Positions 8,335-16,236 are shown, counted from the first letter of the stretch. The stretch: DNA of 30,284 nucleotides from Natronohydrobacter sp. (GCA_007123015.1 SKSL01000284.1:1-30284); one strand, 5' to 3'. Numbers and translations: made by a program. The notes: generated from the sequence alone by a model not told the origin.

Positions 8335-8451
8335 ATGCGCGAGCCAATTGTATCTGTCCCTTCATTTGACGGTCCCCTTTCATTTAATGGCTTAAATATA
8401 CTTGTTAATTCCACAACATAGGGTGAGCAGTCGGTCCCTTTTGTCGCCGCA
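8335..8451 (+). other. Interrupted N-terminal end of the RTX gene, with in-frame amber codon at 8419-8421
   Basis: From ATG 8335 the frame of the RTX protein reads 28 codons ending NILVNSTT, then TAG at 8419-8421, then GEQSVPFVAALADGGFVVAW without any frame change. The run VNSTT-stop-GEQSVPFVAALADGGF fits the repeat found at the N-terminus of related secreted proteins (VNT..xGxQ..P.VAAL.DGGFVV.W), so both sides of the TAG look like one coding sequence. No Shine-Dalgarno of quality precedes 8335. One base change (for example from CAG, GAG, TCG or TTG) would explain the TAG. Confidence 0.7.
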
Positions 8452-10296
8452 TTGGCGGATGGCGGTTTTGTGGTGGCCTGGCAAGATCGGCTCTTCACCT
8501 CGGTAGAGCCGACATCTTCGATCCTGAATGTGCGCGCGCAGATTTTCGCTCCGGACGGCGCGAAAAGGGGCGAGGAAATTCTTGTGTCAACGATCGCCGA
8601 GAGTGGCTATTCATTGACCGGCCTGTTCGTGACGTCCCAACCAAATTTGCTCGCCGACCGGCGCGGCTTCCTGATCGCGTGGGATGTGGTGGACGAGGAT
8701 ACAGGGCAGATCGGTCAGCGCGCGCAGAATTTCACTTCTTCGGGCGCGCGTCTGGGGGAAGAATTCCCGATGCCCTTCGCGGATCCGCTTGCCGGGCTAC
8801 GACAGGTGGCCCAGACCCTCACTGATGGACGGACGATCACTGTACAGCCTCAGACCTTTGAAGACTACTTCGAAATCGTGGCGCAGATCCGCGACCGAGA
8901 CGGTGCACTGATCGGGAATGACTTTGTTGTCGACTCGGCCAGCGACGGTATGCAGGACTTCCCAGCCATCACGCGCCTTGCTGATGAGCGGGTGCTGGTG
9001 GCTTGGACCGATTACTCAGAACACACATCCGCGCCGAACATCCGTGCGCAAATTCTTGATCCGATCATTCGCGGCACATCTGACGATGATCTGTTGATCG
9101 GAACACCGTTCGACGATGTCCTGATGGGACTTGACGGCAACGATACGCTTATCGGCGGTGGCGGGCGTGATTTTCTTTTCGGCGGCGCTGGCCGAAATGT
9201 GCTGTATGGCGACAGCCCGAATGCCGCGACGTTGCAGTCGACAGCGCCAGAGCTGTCAGCCCCATTGACGATCTACCGGCTGTATCAGGCGGTATTGGAC
9301 CGCGAGCCAGATGTGGGCGGTCACTTGCACTGGACCCAGATGCTGGCCTCTGCAGAAAGTATTCAAGAGCGCGCCGCCCTGTCGCAACAGATAGCACAAG
9401 CCTTTGTCGACAGTCGAGAATTCCAGAGTGTTTACGGTGCGCTGGGTGACACGGATTTCGTCGAGCAACTCTACCAGAATATTCTTGCCCGCGCTTCAGA
9501 TGCCACTGGCCTGTCCTATTGGGTCGACCAGCTTGCCGACGGGGCCACGCGCGGGGAAATCGTGCGCGGCTTTTCCAACAGCCTTGAGTTCAGAAATGCC
9601 ACCGATGAAGCTGCAATCCGGTTTACGCTGGCGACTGAACCGGCAAACTGGTCGGAAACTCTCTTCAAATTATATCAGGCCACACTGGACCGGACCCCGG
9701 ATCTGGACGGGTTCATGGCATGGAGCGCGGCGCTGAGCACCGGAACTGATGTCCTGTCTGTCATCAACGGCTTTATTGTAAGCCGCGAGTTTCAGAACAA
9801 AAACAGCGCGCTGGAAGATGACGATTTCATCGCAGTGATTTATCAGAATGTGATGGGCGCGTCAGATAATGGCGATGGGCTTGCGGACTGGACTGCGCAG
9901 TTCAACACCATGAGTGCACGCGCGGAATTCGTCCGTGACGTGCTGACAGAAGCCGCGTTTGTGACCGCAACAGATACAGACCTGAAGTCATGGATGCGGG
10001 CACAGGGTGTTGATGACGTGCTCTCCGGTGGCAGCGGCAGCAGTTCCATGTGGGGCGGCATCATGGCGGACGTGTTCCGTTTCGAGCGCGCTGACGCAGG
10101 AAGCCATTTTGTGCGCGACCTGGAGCCATGGGACTTCCTTGAGTTCCGCGGCTTCGGCTATAGCGCCATGAGCGATGCGACCGAGCAGATGACACAATCA
10201 GGCGCTGATACAATCTTCAGGGATCAAGGCACATCAATCGCGTTCTCGAACACTGCATTGTCCAGCCTCACCGAAGACATGTTCTTGTTCATCTGA
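8452..10296 (+). CDS. Secreted RTX-type calcium-binding protein with DUF4214 repeats (possibly disrupted gene)
   Basis: Likely a type I-secreted surface or extracellular protein. The listed start is a TTG with no ribosome binding site and probably not the native one (see the amber codon just upstream). Order of domains: beta-propeller-like repeats of the ADGGFVVAW...VRAQIFAPDG kind (bases 8452-9060); RTX nonapeptides such as DDLLIG, LDGNDTLIGGGG and DFLFGGAG (about 9073-9216); four DUF4214 half-repeats of the form LYQAVLDREPDVGGHLHW, LYQNILARASDATGLSYW, LYQATLDRTPDLDGFMAW and IYQNVMGASDNGDGLADW (about 9265-10000); a short second RTX-like patch LSGGSGSSSMWGG and a serralysin-like C-terminal end (ADVFRF...SLTEDMFLFI) that would carry the secretion signal. 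No signal peptide is expected. It lies beside the polysaccharide locus, where DUF4214 proteins are often found. Function unknown. Confidence 0.75.
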   Translation: MADGGFVVAWQDRLFTSVEPTSSILNVRAQIFAPDGAKRGEEILVSTIAESGYSLTGLFVTSQPNLLADRRGFLIAWDVVDEDTGQIGQRAQNFTSSGARLGEEFPMPFADPLAGLRQVAQTLTDGRTITVQPQTFEDYFEIVAQIRDRDGALIGNDFVVDSASDGMQDFPAITRLADERVLVAWTDYSEHTSAPNIRAQILDPIIRGTSDDDLLIGTPFDDVLMGLDGNDTLIGGGGRDFLFGGAGRNVLYGDSPNAATLQSTAPELSAPLTIYRLYQAVLDREPDVGGHLHWTQMLASAESIQERAALSQQIAQAFVDSREFQSVYGALGDTDFVEQLYQNILARASDATGLSYWVDQLADGATRGEIVRGFSNSLEFRNATDEAAIRFTLATEPANWSETLFKLYQATLDRTPDLDGFMAWSAALSTGTDVLSVINGFIVSREFQNKNSALEDDDFIAVIYQNVMGASDNGDGLADWTAQFNTMSARAEFVRDVLTEAAFVTATDTDLKSWMRAQGVDDVLSGGSGSSSMWGGIMADVFRFERADAGSHFVRDLEPWDFLEFRGFGYSAMSDATEQMTQSGADTIFRDQGTSIAFSNTALSSLTEDMFLFI

Positions 10297-10299
10297 AAA

Positions 10300-10336
10300 T
10301 GACGCTGCTGCTGTCTGGGCACGTGCAATAGCGTCA
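10300..10336 (+). terminator. Weak stem-loop after the RTX gene
   Basis: TGACGCT (10300-10306) pairs with AGCGTCA (10330-10336), 4 bases after the RTX stop, around a 23-nt loop. No T-run follows, so a terminator role is only suggested by position. Confidence 0.3.
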
Positions 10337-10375
10337 CAGCCAGATGTCTCTGCCTCTCATACCACAAGGTGTCAA

Positions 10376-10635
10376 TTCGCAGCGCGGCGCGCTTCCGCGG
10401 GTCCAGTAAGGCGCGCCCAGCCCTACGAAAGCGGGCACAAGGATCAGATCCTGACTGGGATCGGCCTGATCCGCCAACGCTTGCGTCTCGGGGACTGGGC
10501 GGATCGCCTTGAGCGCGTCAAGCAGCCATTCCACAACAGCGCCCGCGATGAAAATCGCGTCTTTCAGCGCATTGGTGGGCTTGTCATCCAGCTGTCAGGC
10601 CATCGTCGTCAGTCTATAACCGGTCATTCTGGGCG
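10376..10635 (-). pseudogene. glpK: Decayed internal fragment of glycerol kinase
   Basis: Read on the - strand, bases 10612-10403 give LTTMA-stop-QLDDKPTNALKDAIFIAGAVVEW, then LLDALKAIRPVPETQALAD and LILVPAFVGLGAPYW (shown in pieces). This is the middle-to-C-terminal part of GlpK, where intact enzymes read LTT.AWQLDGKPTYALEG..F.AGA and VPAF.GLGAPYWD. The conserved Trp before QLD is a TGA (10595-10597). After GAPYW a 1-2 base loss shifts the frame: the other frame reads EARRAAN and then a stop, where GlpK has PEARGA. Left of LTT another shift separates RL from LTT. Nothing of the ATP-binding start or the last third of the gene is visible. This is a relic of a former glycerol-use locus, not a working gene. 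Confidence 0.88.
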
Positions 10636-10748
10636 AGGACATGCTCATGGCAATACCTCGCCGATCATGCATGCGGATAATGACAGACAGCGCGTATCTG
10701 CTATGCTATCAGCGCGATTACGAGCAGTGCATCCGGAAAGGACAGACA

Positions 10749-11021
10749 ATGAAACGATCTTTGCCCGCCACGCTTCTGGCCGCCGCTTTCGTCTTGGGCG
10801 GATGCCAGATGACACAGACCGAGCGTAACGTCGTCGGCGGTGTCGCCGGGGCCGCAGGGGGGCTTGCCGTGGCCAATCTGCTGGGCGGTGGGACTAACTG
10901 GAAGATCCTCGGCGCGACTGCAGGGGCGGCAGCCGGGACCCTTCTTGCGCAGAATACCCAGACGGGGCAATGCGCTTACGCGCGCGGGGATGGCACCTAT
11001 TATGAGGCACCCTGCCCATAA
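10749..11021 (+). CDS. Small glycine-zipper lipoprotein
   Basis: Predicted 90-aa membrane-anchored lipoprotein of unknown function. ATG 10749 was chosen because GGAAAGG lies 8 nt upstream and it is followed at once by a signal peptide KRSLPATLLAAAFVLGGC with lipobox LGGC (Cys19). Mature part: MTQTERNVVGG, then an Ala/Gly-rich glycine-zipper segment (GGVAGAAGGLAVANLLGGG and ILGATAGAAAGTLLA), and a short C-terminal tail with two Cys (GQCAYARGDGTYYEAPC) that could form a disulfide. Similar proteins are common outer-membrane stress or envelope lipoproteins. It is a single-gene unit ended by a clear terminator. Confidence 0.85.
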   Translation: MKRSLPATLLAAAFVLGGCQMTQTERNVVGGVAGAAGGLAVANLLGGGTNWKILGATAGAAAGTLLAQNTQTGQCAYARGDGTYYEAPCP

Positions 11022-11038
11022 TCACCCGCAAGACGCAG

Positions 11039-11068
11039 AAAGCCTCGGTCATCCCGGGGCTTTTCTCT
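11039..11068 (+). terminator. Intrinsic terminator between convergent genes
   Basis: A 10-bp stem AAAGCCTCGG (11039-11048) with CCGGGGCTTT (11054-11063), one G-T wobble, 5-nt loop, followed by TCTCTT. It sits 18 bases after the lipoprotein stop. The arm of A residues on the left gives it weaker activity for the amidohydrolase gene coming from the other side. Confidence 0.8.
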
Positions 11069-11078
11069 TGGCCTGCAT

Positions 11079-12242
11079 TCAGGCCAAGGCCAACCGTTGT
11101 TCTGCCAAGGCGACCCAATAGCTGCAACCCGCAGGGATAATGGCATCATTGAAGTTGTACTGCGGATGATGCACATCAGCCGTATCGCCATTGCCCACAA
11201 GAATATAGGCCCCGGGCCGCTCGTTGAGCATATAGGCGAAATCTTCACCCCCCATTACCAAAGGTGCCTGCGCACAGGTGCCAGTGATCGCCGTTGCTGC
11301 GCTGATGGCATGCTCTGTCTCTGCCTCTGAATTCACCATGACAGGATAGCCGCGACGGTAATCAACCTGGGCCACACCACCGAACATGGCCGCAGTATGG
11401 TCCGCAATCGCCTGCAGACGTGTTTGCGCCAATGCGCGCATCTCATCGCTAAGGGTCCGGATTGTGCCGCGCAGGGTCACATGCTGCGGGATCACGTTGA
11501 AGGCCTGGCTTTCGGTCACAAAAGATGTGACCGAGATGACGACTTCCTGCGTCGGATCCGCATTCCGGCTGACAATGCTCTGCAGGGCGACGACCAGATG
11601 GGCGGCAATCAGCGTTGTGTCGATGCATTGATGCGGCTTCGCAGCATGGCCTCCGCGCCCTTCGAGCAGGATTTCAAACTGATCTGTCGCTGCAAAGAAG
11701 GGGCCGGGGCGAATGGCGAAGCTGCCTTCCTGCACCCCCGGCCAATTATGCATTCCATAGACTTCCTGAATACCAAACCGCGTCATTAACCCTTCACGGC
11801 ACATGACATCGCCGCCGCCGCCGCCTTCTTCGGCGGGCTGGAAGATGACGACAACAGTGCCGTCGAAATGGCGTGTCTCGGCCAGATACTTCGCCGCCCC
11901 GAGCAGCATCGCAGTATGCCCGTCATGGCCACAAGCATGCATCTTGCCGGCTTCTTTCGAAGCATAGTCCAGCCCCGTCGCCTCGTGGATCGGCAGAGCA
12001 TCCATATCCGCGCGGAGCCCCACCACACGCCCCGACCCTGTGCTGCGGCCCTTGATCACACCGACGACGCCAGTGCGCCCGATGCCTTCGACCACTTCAT
12101 CACAGCCGAAATCTCGCAGTTTCGCGGCGACAAGCCCGGCAGTGCGGTGACAGTCGAACATCAGCTCGGGATGCGCGTGAAGATCCTGTCGCCAGGCAGT
12201 GATTTCGGGCAGTAGTTCGGCGAAACGGTTCTTGATGGGCAT
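11079..12242 (-). CDS. M20 family metallopeptidase / amidohydrolase (hippurate hydrolase-like)
   Basis: Cytoplasmic zinc or manganese hydrolase of the M20D (HipO/AmhX/IAA-amino acid hydrolase) group, which cleaves N-acyl amino acids. The start at ATG 12242 follows CAAGGAC by 6 nt and gives 387 aa, the usual family length; the longer frame to 12284 lacks family similarity. Motifs: WRQDLHAHPE (17-26), LRADMDALPI (76-85), MHACGHDGHTAMLLG (101-115) with metal ligands Cys104 and His106, PAEEGGGG (136-143) with Glu138-Glu139, MHNWPG (164-169), the dimerisation-lid part GRGGHAAKPH, and a C-terminal HHPQYNFND with the last ligand near His359. All expected ligands are present. It lies 78 bp downstream of serB on the same strand. 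The natural substrate is unknown. Confidence 0.92.
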   Translation of the reverse strand: MPIKNRFAELLPEITAWRQDLHAHPELMFDCHRTAGLVAAKLRDFGCDEVVEGIGRTGVVGVIKGRSTGSGRVVGLRADMDALPIHEATGLDYASKEAGKMHACGHDGHTAMLLGAAKYLAETRHFDGTVVVIFQPAEEGGGGGDVMCREGLMTRFGIQEVYGMHNWPGVQEGSFAIRPGPFFAATDQFEILLEGRGGHAAKPHQCIDTTLIAAHLVVALQSIVSRNADPTQEVVISVTSFVTESQAFNVIPQHVTLRGTIRTLSDEMRALAQTRLQAIADHTAAMFGGVAQVDYRRGYPVMVNSEAETEHAISAATAITGTCAQAPLVMGGEDFAYMLNERPGAYILVGNGDTADVHHPQYNFNDAIIPAGCSYWVALAEQRLALA

Positions 12243-12320
12243 GGGCAGTCCTTGAAATGCAGCGATCCGGGCAGCATCGCACAACTTGCGCGCAGCGGCC
12301 AGAAGATGACGGGCCGGCGC

Positions 12321-13202
12321 TCAGTCAATGCGCGCAAATTGATCAATGCTGTAGCCTTGCAGATAGAGCAGCGCGGTCAGATCGCCATGATTTATTCGCA
12401 GATCGCACTGGGCGGCCACCGAAGGCTTTGCATGCAGCGCGACCCCGGCCCCGGCGCGGCCCAGCATGCCCAGATCATTCGCCCCATCGCCCACGGCGAT
12501 CACGTCCTGCGCGGTGATGCCAAGGCGCGCCGTGATCGCTTCAAGCGCAGCCACCTTGGCCTCGCGTCCGAGGATCGGCTCGGCCACAGTGCCGGTCAGC
12601 TTGCCATCCTCGACATCCAGCGTGTTGGCGCGGTGTTCGTCAAAGCCCAATTCCTGCGCAACATGACCCGTAAAGGCCGTGAACCCGCCCGAGACAAGCG
12701 CAGCATAGCCTCCTGCGGCCTTCATCGTGGCAAGCACTTCACGCCCGCCGGGGGTAAAACTAATGCGTGTGGCCAGAACCTTGGCGATCACGCCCGCGTC
12801 CAGCCCTTTGAGCAGCCCCACACGCTCGCGCAACGCCGATTCGAAATCCAACTCGCCATTCATCGCACGCGCGGTGATGCCCGCGACATACTCCCCAACG
12901 CCCGCTTCATCCGCCAACTCGTCAATGCATTCCTGCCTGATCATGGTGCTGTCCATATCGGCAAGCAGCATCTTCTTGCGCCGCCCCTCGGCCGACTGGA
13001 GCGCCAGATCGATGCCAAGGGCCTGCATGTCCTCCCAGACCTGCCAGAGCGTGTCGGGCAGCACCTCCACGGAAAATTCCGCCGCAATTCCGGGATTGAG
13101 CCAGATCGCGGAACCGCCGCCCCAAGCATTGCGCAACGCCTCCACTGTCGCGGCATCCAGCTGCGGGGTGGCGGGATTGGTCAGAAGCGTGGCAACATAC
13201 AT
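12321..13202 (-). CDS. serB: Phosphoserine phosphatase
   Basis: Hydrolyses O-phospho-L-serine to serine, final step of the phosphorylated serine pathway. ATG 13202 gives 293 aa, beginning MYVATLLTNPATPQL as in close relatives; the frame is open far upstream but that stretch overlaps serC and its leader and is not family-like. HAD motifs: DMDST (82-86) with nucleophile Asp82, the SGG of ALVSGGFTAF, and VGDGANDLGML for magnesium binding. The first 75 residues form the regulatory ACT-like part seen in SerB. It is divergent from serC with 172 bp between starts, so serB, serC and serA share one control region. Confidence 0.96.
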   Translation of the reverse strand: MYVATLLTNPATPQLDAATVEALRNAWGGGSAIWLNPGIAAEFSVEVLPDTLWQVWEDMQALGIDLALQSAEGRRKKMLLADMDSTMIRQECIDELADEAGVGEYVAGITARAMNGELDFESALRERVGLLKGLDAGVIAKVLATRISFTPGGREVLATMKAAGGYAALVSGGFTAFTGHVAQELGFDEHRANTLDVEDGKLTGTVAEPILGREAKVAALEAITARLGITAQDVIAVGDGANDLGMLGRAGAGVALHAKPSVAAQCDLRINHGDLTALLYLQGYSIDQFARID

Positions 13203-13273
13203 TTTTCCGAGTGATCCTCTGGGCAAGTTTCCGATGGTGAACAGGCTGCGTCGTTTTTGCGCGCTCAAGCGGC

Positions 13274-13307
13274 GCTCTAGAGCAATTTTCTGACTTGCGC
13301 CAGTCAG
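13274..13307 (+). repeat. Palindrome and hairpin in the serB-serC intergenic region
   Basis: GCTCTAGAGC (13274-13283) is a perfect 10-bp palindrome. Seven bases on, CTGACT (13290-13295) pairs with AGTCAG (13302-13307) around a 6-nt loop. They could be an operator plus the first hairpin of the serC leader, or part of a dispersed element; position alone does not decide. Confidence 0.45.
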
Positions 13308-13336
13308 GAACGAGGCGTAGAGGCGACTGCGGGACA

Positions 13337-13374
13337 CCCTTCCCCAACGAAGGGCATATATCTGGAAGGATACC
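13337..13374 (+). promoter_or_regulatory. serC leader with competing hairpins over the ribosome binding site
   Basis: CCCTTC (13337-13342) can pair with GAAGGG (13349-13354) around a 6-nt loop, leaving the Shine-Dalgarno GGAAGG (13364-13369) free. The overlapping CCTTCC (13338-13343) is perfectly complementary to that Shine-Dalgarno and would mask it. The two states exclude each other. An upstream-of-serC structured RNA (the serC motif) has been described in alphaproteobacteria; this leader is in the right place, but I could not test it against that model. Confidence 0.5.
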
Positions 13375-14532
13375 ATGACTGGACCTGCACAACCGGCCAA
13401 GCGCCCGGCAAATCCGCGCTTTTCATCTGGGCCCTGCGCCAAAATCCCTACATTCTCGCTTGATCTGTTGTCTGACGCACCCCTTGGTCGGTCGCACCGT
13501 GCGGCTGTGGGCAAGGACAAGCTGCGTGCTGCAATCGAGCGCACACGCGACATCCTTGGCGTGCCTGCGGATTACCGGATCGGGATCGTTCCGGCCTCGG
13601 ACACGGGTGCGGTAGAGATGGCGATGTGGTCGCTGCTGGGCGCGCGTCCTGTGACGATGGTCGCATGGGAGAGCTTCGGTGCGGGCTGGGTCACGGACGC
13701 TGTCAAGCAGCTGAAACTCGATGCCGTTGTGCGCACGGCTGACTATGGCCAGATCGTCGATATGGCGGCGGTCGATTATGATACAGATGTCGTGTTCACC
13801 TGGAATGGCACCACATCAGGCGTGCGGATGCCCCATGGCGACATGATCCCCGAAGATCGTGCAGGGCTGACGATCTGTGATGCGACCTCGGCGGCATTTG
13901 CGATGGCGCTGCCCTGGGACAAGCTGGATGTGACCACATTTTCCTGGCAAAAGGTGATGGGCGGGGAAGCGGCGCATGGCATGCTGATCCTGTCGCCACG
14001 CGCAGTGGAACGGCTGGAAGGCTATACGCCTGCATGGCCGCTGCCGAAGATTTTCCGCCTGACCAAAGGCGGCAAGCTGATCGAAGGCATTTTCAAGGGT
14101 GAGACGATCAATACCCCTTCGATGCTGGCTGTTGAAGATTATCTCGTGGCGTTGGATTGGGCGCAGAGTATTGGCGGTTTGGACGCGCTGATCGCGCGCT
14201 GTGAGGCGAATGCGCGGGTGATTGCCGCGTTTTGCGCTACAAATGACTGGATCGCAAATCTGGCAGAGGAACCGGCGACGGCCTCGACGACCAGTGTCTG
14301 CCTGAAATTCACCGACCCCTCGATTTCAGATGGCGCGGCTTTCGCCAAGGCAGTGGCGAAACGGCTCGAGAAAGAGAGCGTGGCTTTCGATATCGGCGCC
14401 TATCGCGATGCGCCCGCCGGGCTGCGCATCTGGTGCGGGGCAACTGTCGAGACTGCGGATGTCGCGGCGCTGATGGATTGGCTCGACTGGGCCTATCACG
14501 CGGAACGCGCGGCGCTTGCCGACATGGCCTGA
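13375..14532 (+). CDS. serC: Phosphoserine aminotransferase
   Basis: PLP enzyme that converts 3-phosphohydroxypyruvate and glutamate to phosphoserine (second step of serine synthesis; can also act in pyridoxal phosphate synthesis). 385 aa, matching the long alphaproteobacterial SerC type. It begins at ATG 13375 with GGAAGGA 5-11 nt upstream. Motifs: FSSGPCAK near the N-terminus, ASDTGAVEMAMW (74-85), the cofactor Asp in CDATSAA (Asp169), and the Schiff-base lysine in SWQKVMGGE (Lys193). It is followed after 99 bp, across a strong inverted repeat, by serA, and is divergent from serB. Confidence 0.97.
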   Translation: MTGPAQPAKRPANPRFSSGPCAKIPTFSLDLLSDAPLGRSHRAAVGKDKLRAAIERTRDILGVPADYRIGIVPASDTGAVEMAMWSLLGARPVTMVAWESFGAGWVTDAVKQLKLDAVVRTADYGQIVDMAAVDYDTDVVFTWNGTTSGVRMPHGDMIPEDRAGLTICDATSAAFAMALPWDKLDVTTFSWQKVMGGEAAHGMLILSPRAVERLEGYTPAWPLPKIFRLTKGGKLIEGIFKGETINTPSMLAVEDYLVALDWAQSIGGLDALIARCEANARVIAAFCATNDWIANLAEEPATASTTSVCLKFTDPSISDGAAFAKAVAKRLEKESVAFDIGAYRDAPAGLRIWCGATVETADVAALMDWLDWAYHAERAALADMA

Positions 14533-14541
14533 CCGACCAGA

Positions 14542-14605
14542 GGTGCGTGCAGAGCACGCACCCTACAGCTTCCCCCTCTCGTAGGGTGCGTGCTCTGCAC
14601 GCACC
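14542..14605. repeat. Long perfect inverted repeat between serC and serA
   Basis: The left arm (14542-14566, beginning GGTGCGTGC and ending CCCTAC) is the exact reverse complement of the right arm (14581-14605): 25 bp each with a 14-nt spacer. Each arm is itself partly palindromic (GGTGCGTGC / GCACGCACC around AGA). A third, single arm differing by one base is at 17030. The mRNA hairpin would be very stable and lies 10 nt before the serA Shine-Dalgarno, but no T-run follows, so it looks like a repetitive extragenic palindrome, not a terminator. Confidence 0.85.
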
Positions 14606-14631
14606 ATTCTCAAATGAAGGAGCCACAAGTC

Positions 14632-16227
14632 ATGGCACCCAAAGTACTCGTCTCGGACGCACTTTCCGAAACTGCTGTCCAGATCTTCCGCGACCGCGGC
14701 ATCGACGTCACGTTCGAGCCGAAACTCGGCAAGGACAAAGACCGCTTGCTGGAAATCATCGGCGAATTTGACGGCCTCGCCATTCGCTCGGCCACCAAGG
14801 TCACCGACAAGATTCTGGCCGCTGCCACAAACCTGAAAGTCGTGGGCCGCGCCGGGATCGGGGTCGACAATGTCGATATCCCGGCGGCCTCGAAAAAAGG
14901 CGTGATCGTGATGAACACGCCGTTCGGCAACTCGGTCACGACCGCCGAACACGCGATCTCGCTGATGATGGCCGTCGCCCGGCAGATCCCCGAGGCCAAT
15001 GCCTCGACCCATGCGGGCAAATGGGAGAAATCGCGCTTCATGGGGGTCGAACTGACCGGCAAGACCCTTGGCGTGATCGGTGCAGGCAATATCGGCGGGA
15101 TCGTCTGCGACCGCGCGCTGGGCCTGCGGATGAAAGTCGTGGCTTATGATCCCTTCTTGTCAGAAGAGCGTGCGACCAAGCTGGGCGTGACCAAGGTCGA
15201 GTTGGACGAGTTGCTCGCGCGCGCGGATTTCATAACCCTGCATGTGCCGCTGACCGACAAGACCCGCAATATCCTGTCGGCTGCGAACATTGCCAAGACG
15301 AAGCCCGGTGTACGCATCATCAACTGCGCACGCGGCGGGTTGATCGACGAGGACGCGCTCACGGAAGCCATTAATTCCGGCCACGTGGCGGGTGCGGGGC
15401 TTGATGTATTTGCGATCGAGCCTGCCACGGAAAACCCGCTTTTCGGCCTGCCCAATGTGGTCTGCACGCCGCATCTCGGGGCCTCGACGACGGAAGCGCA
15501 GGAAAATGTTGCGCTGCAGGTCGCGGAACAGATGTCGGATTATCTGCTTTCGGGTGCTGTGCAGAACGCACTGAATATGCCATCGGTCACCGCCGAAGAG
15601 GCCCGCATCATGGGCCCGTGGCTGAAGCTCGCACAGCATCTGGGCGCCTTTGCCGGGCAGCTGACCGCAGAGCCCATCAAGGCCATCAACATCCTCTATG
15701 ATGGCGCAGTCGCAGAGATGAATCTCGACGCGCTCAGCTGCGGCGCGATTGCCGGGATCATGAAAGCATCCAACCCGGATGTGAACATGGTTTCCGCCCC
15801 GGTCGTCGCAAAGGAGCGCGGTGTGAAGATCTCGACCACGACACAGGCGAAATCAGGTGTCTTCGATGCCTATATCAAGCTGACTGTGGTCACGGATGAA
15901 CGCGAACGCTCGATTGCGGGCACGGTCTTCTCGGATGGCAAGCCGCGTTTCATCCAGATCAAGGGCATCACCATTGACGCGGAAGTCGGCGCAGACATGC
16001 TCTATACGACCAATCGCGATGTGCCCGGCATTATCGGCACGCTGGGTCAGACCCTGGGCGAGAACGGTGTCAATATCGCGAATTTCACGCTCGGGCGCAG
16101 CACAGCGGGGGCCGAGGCGATTGCGCTTCTGTATCTCGACGCGCCGCTGCCCGACCCGGTGGTCGAGAAGCTGCACGCGACCGGCATGTTCCGGCAAGTT
16201 CGACCCTTGGCTTTCGATGTTGCCTGA
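14632..16227 (+). CDS. serA: D-3-phosphoglycerate dehydrogenase
   Basis: First committed enzyme of serine synthesis: NAD-dependent oxidation of 3-phosphoglycerate. ATG 14632 follows AAGGAG and gives 531 aa, the long class with an extra allosteric substrate-binding (ASB) domain and a C-terminal ACT domain. Motifs: RAGIGVDNVDI (73-83), the nucleotide loop GAGNIGG (150-156), and the catalytic trio Arg234 (NCARGG), Glu263 (AIEP) and His281 (PHLGAST). The ACT part covers about 458-531 (YTTNRDVPGIIGTLGQTL) and is the usual site of serine feedback inhibition. It probably forms an operon with serC. The length and all catalytic residues are normal. Confidence 0.97.
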   Translation: MAPKVLVSDALSETAVQIFRDRGIDVTFEPKLGKDKDRLLEIIGEFDGLAIRSATKVTDKILAAATNLKVVGRAGIGVDNVDIPAASKKGVIVMNTPFGNSVTTAEHAISLMMAVARQIPEANASTHAGKWEKSRFMGVELTGKTLGVIGAGNIGGIVCDRALGLRMKVVAYDPFLSEERATKLGVTKVELDELLARADFITLHVPLTDKTRNILSAANIAKTKPGVRIINCARGGLIDEDALTEAINSGHVAGAGLDVFAIEPATENPLFGLPNVVCTPHLGASTTEAQENVALQVAEQMSDYLLSGAVQNALNMPSVTAEEARIMGPWLKLAQHLGAFAGQLTAEPIKAINILYDGAVAEMNLDALSCGAIAGIMKASNPDVNMVSAPVVAKERGVKISTTTQAKSGVFDAYIKLTVVTDERERSIAGTVFSDGKPRFIQIKGITIDAEVGADMLYTTNRDVPGIIGTLGQTLGENGVNIANFTLGRSTAGAEAIALLYLDAPLPDPVVEKLHATGMFRQVRPLAFDVA

Positions 16228-16236
16228 TACAAGGGG

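Noticed and set aside
8380..8410. Possible CtrA-type site (TTAA repeats)
   Set aside because: The TTAA words are spaced 4 and 9 bases apart, not the 7 of the consensus.
13203..13553. Long N-terminal extension of serB
   Set aside because: It would run through the serC leader and into serC on the other strand; the family N-terminus begins at ATG 13202.
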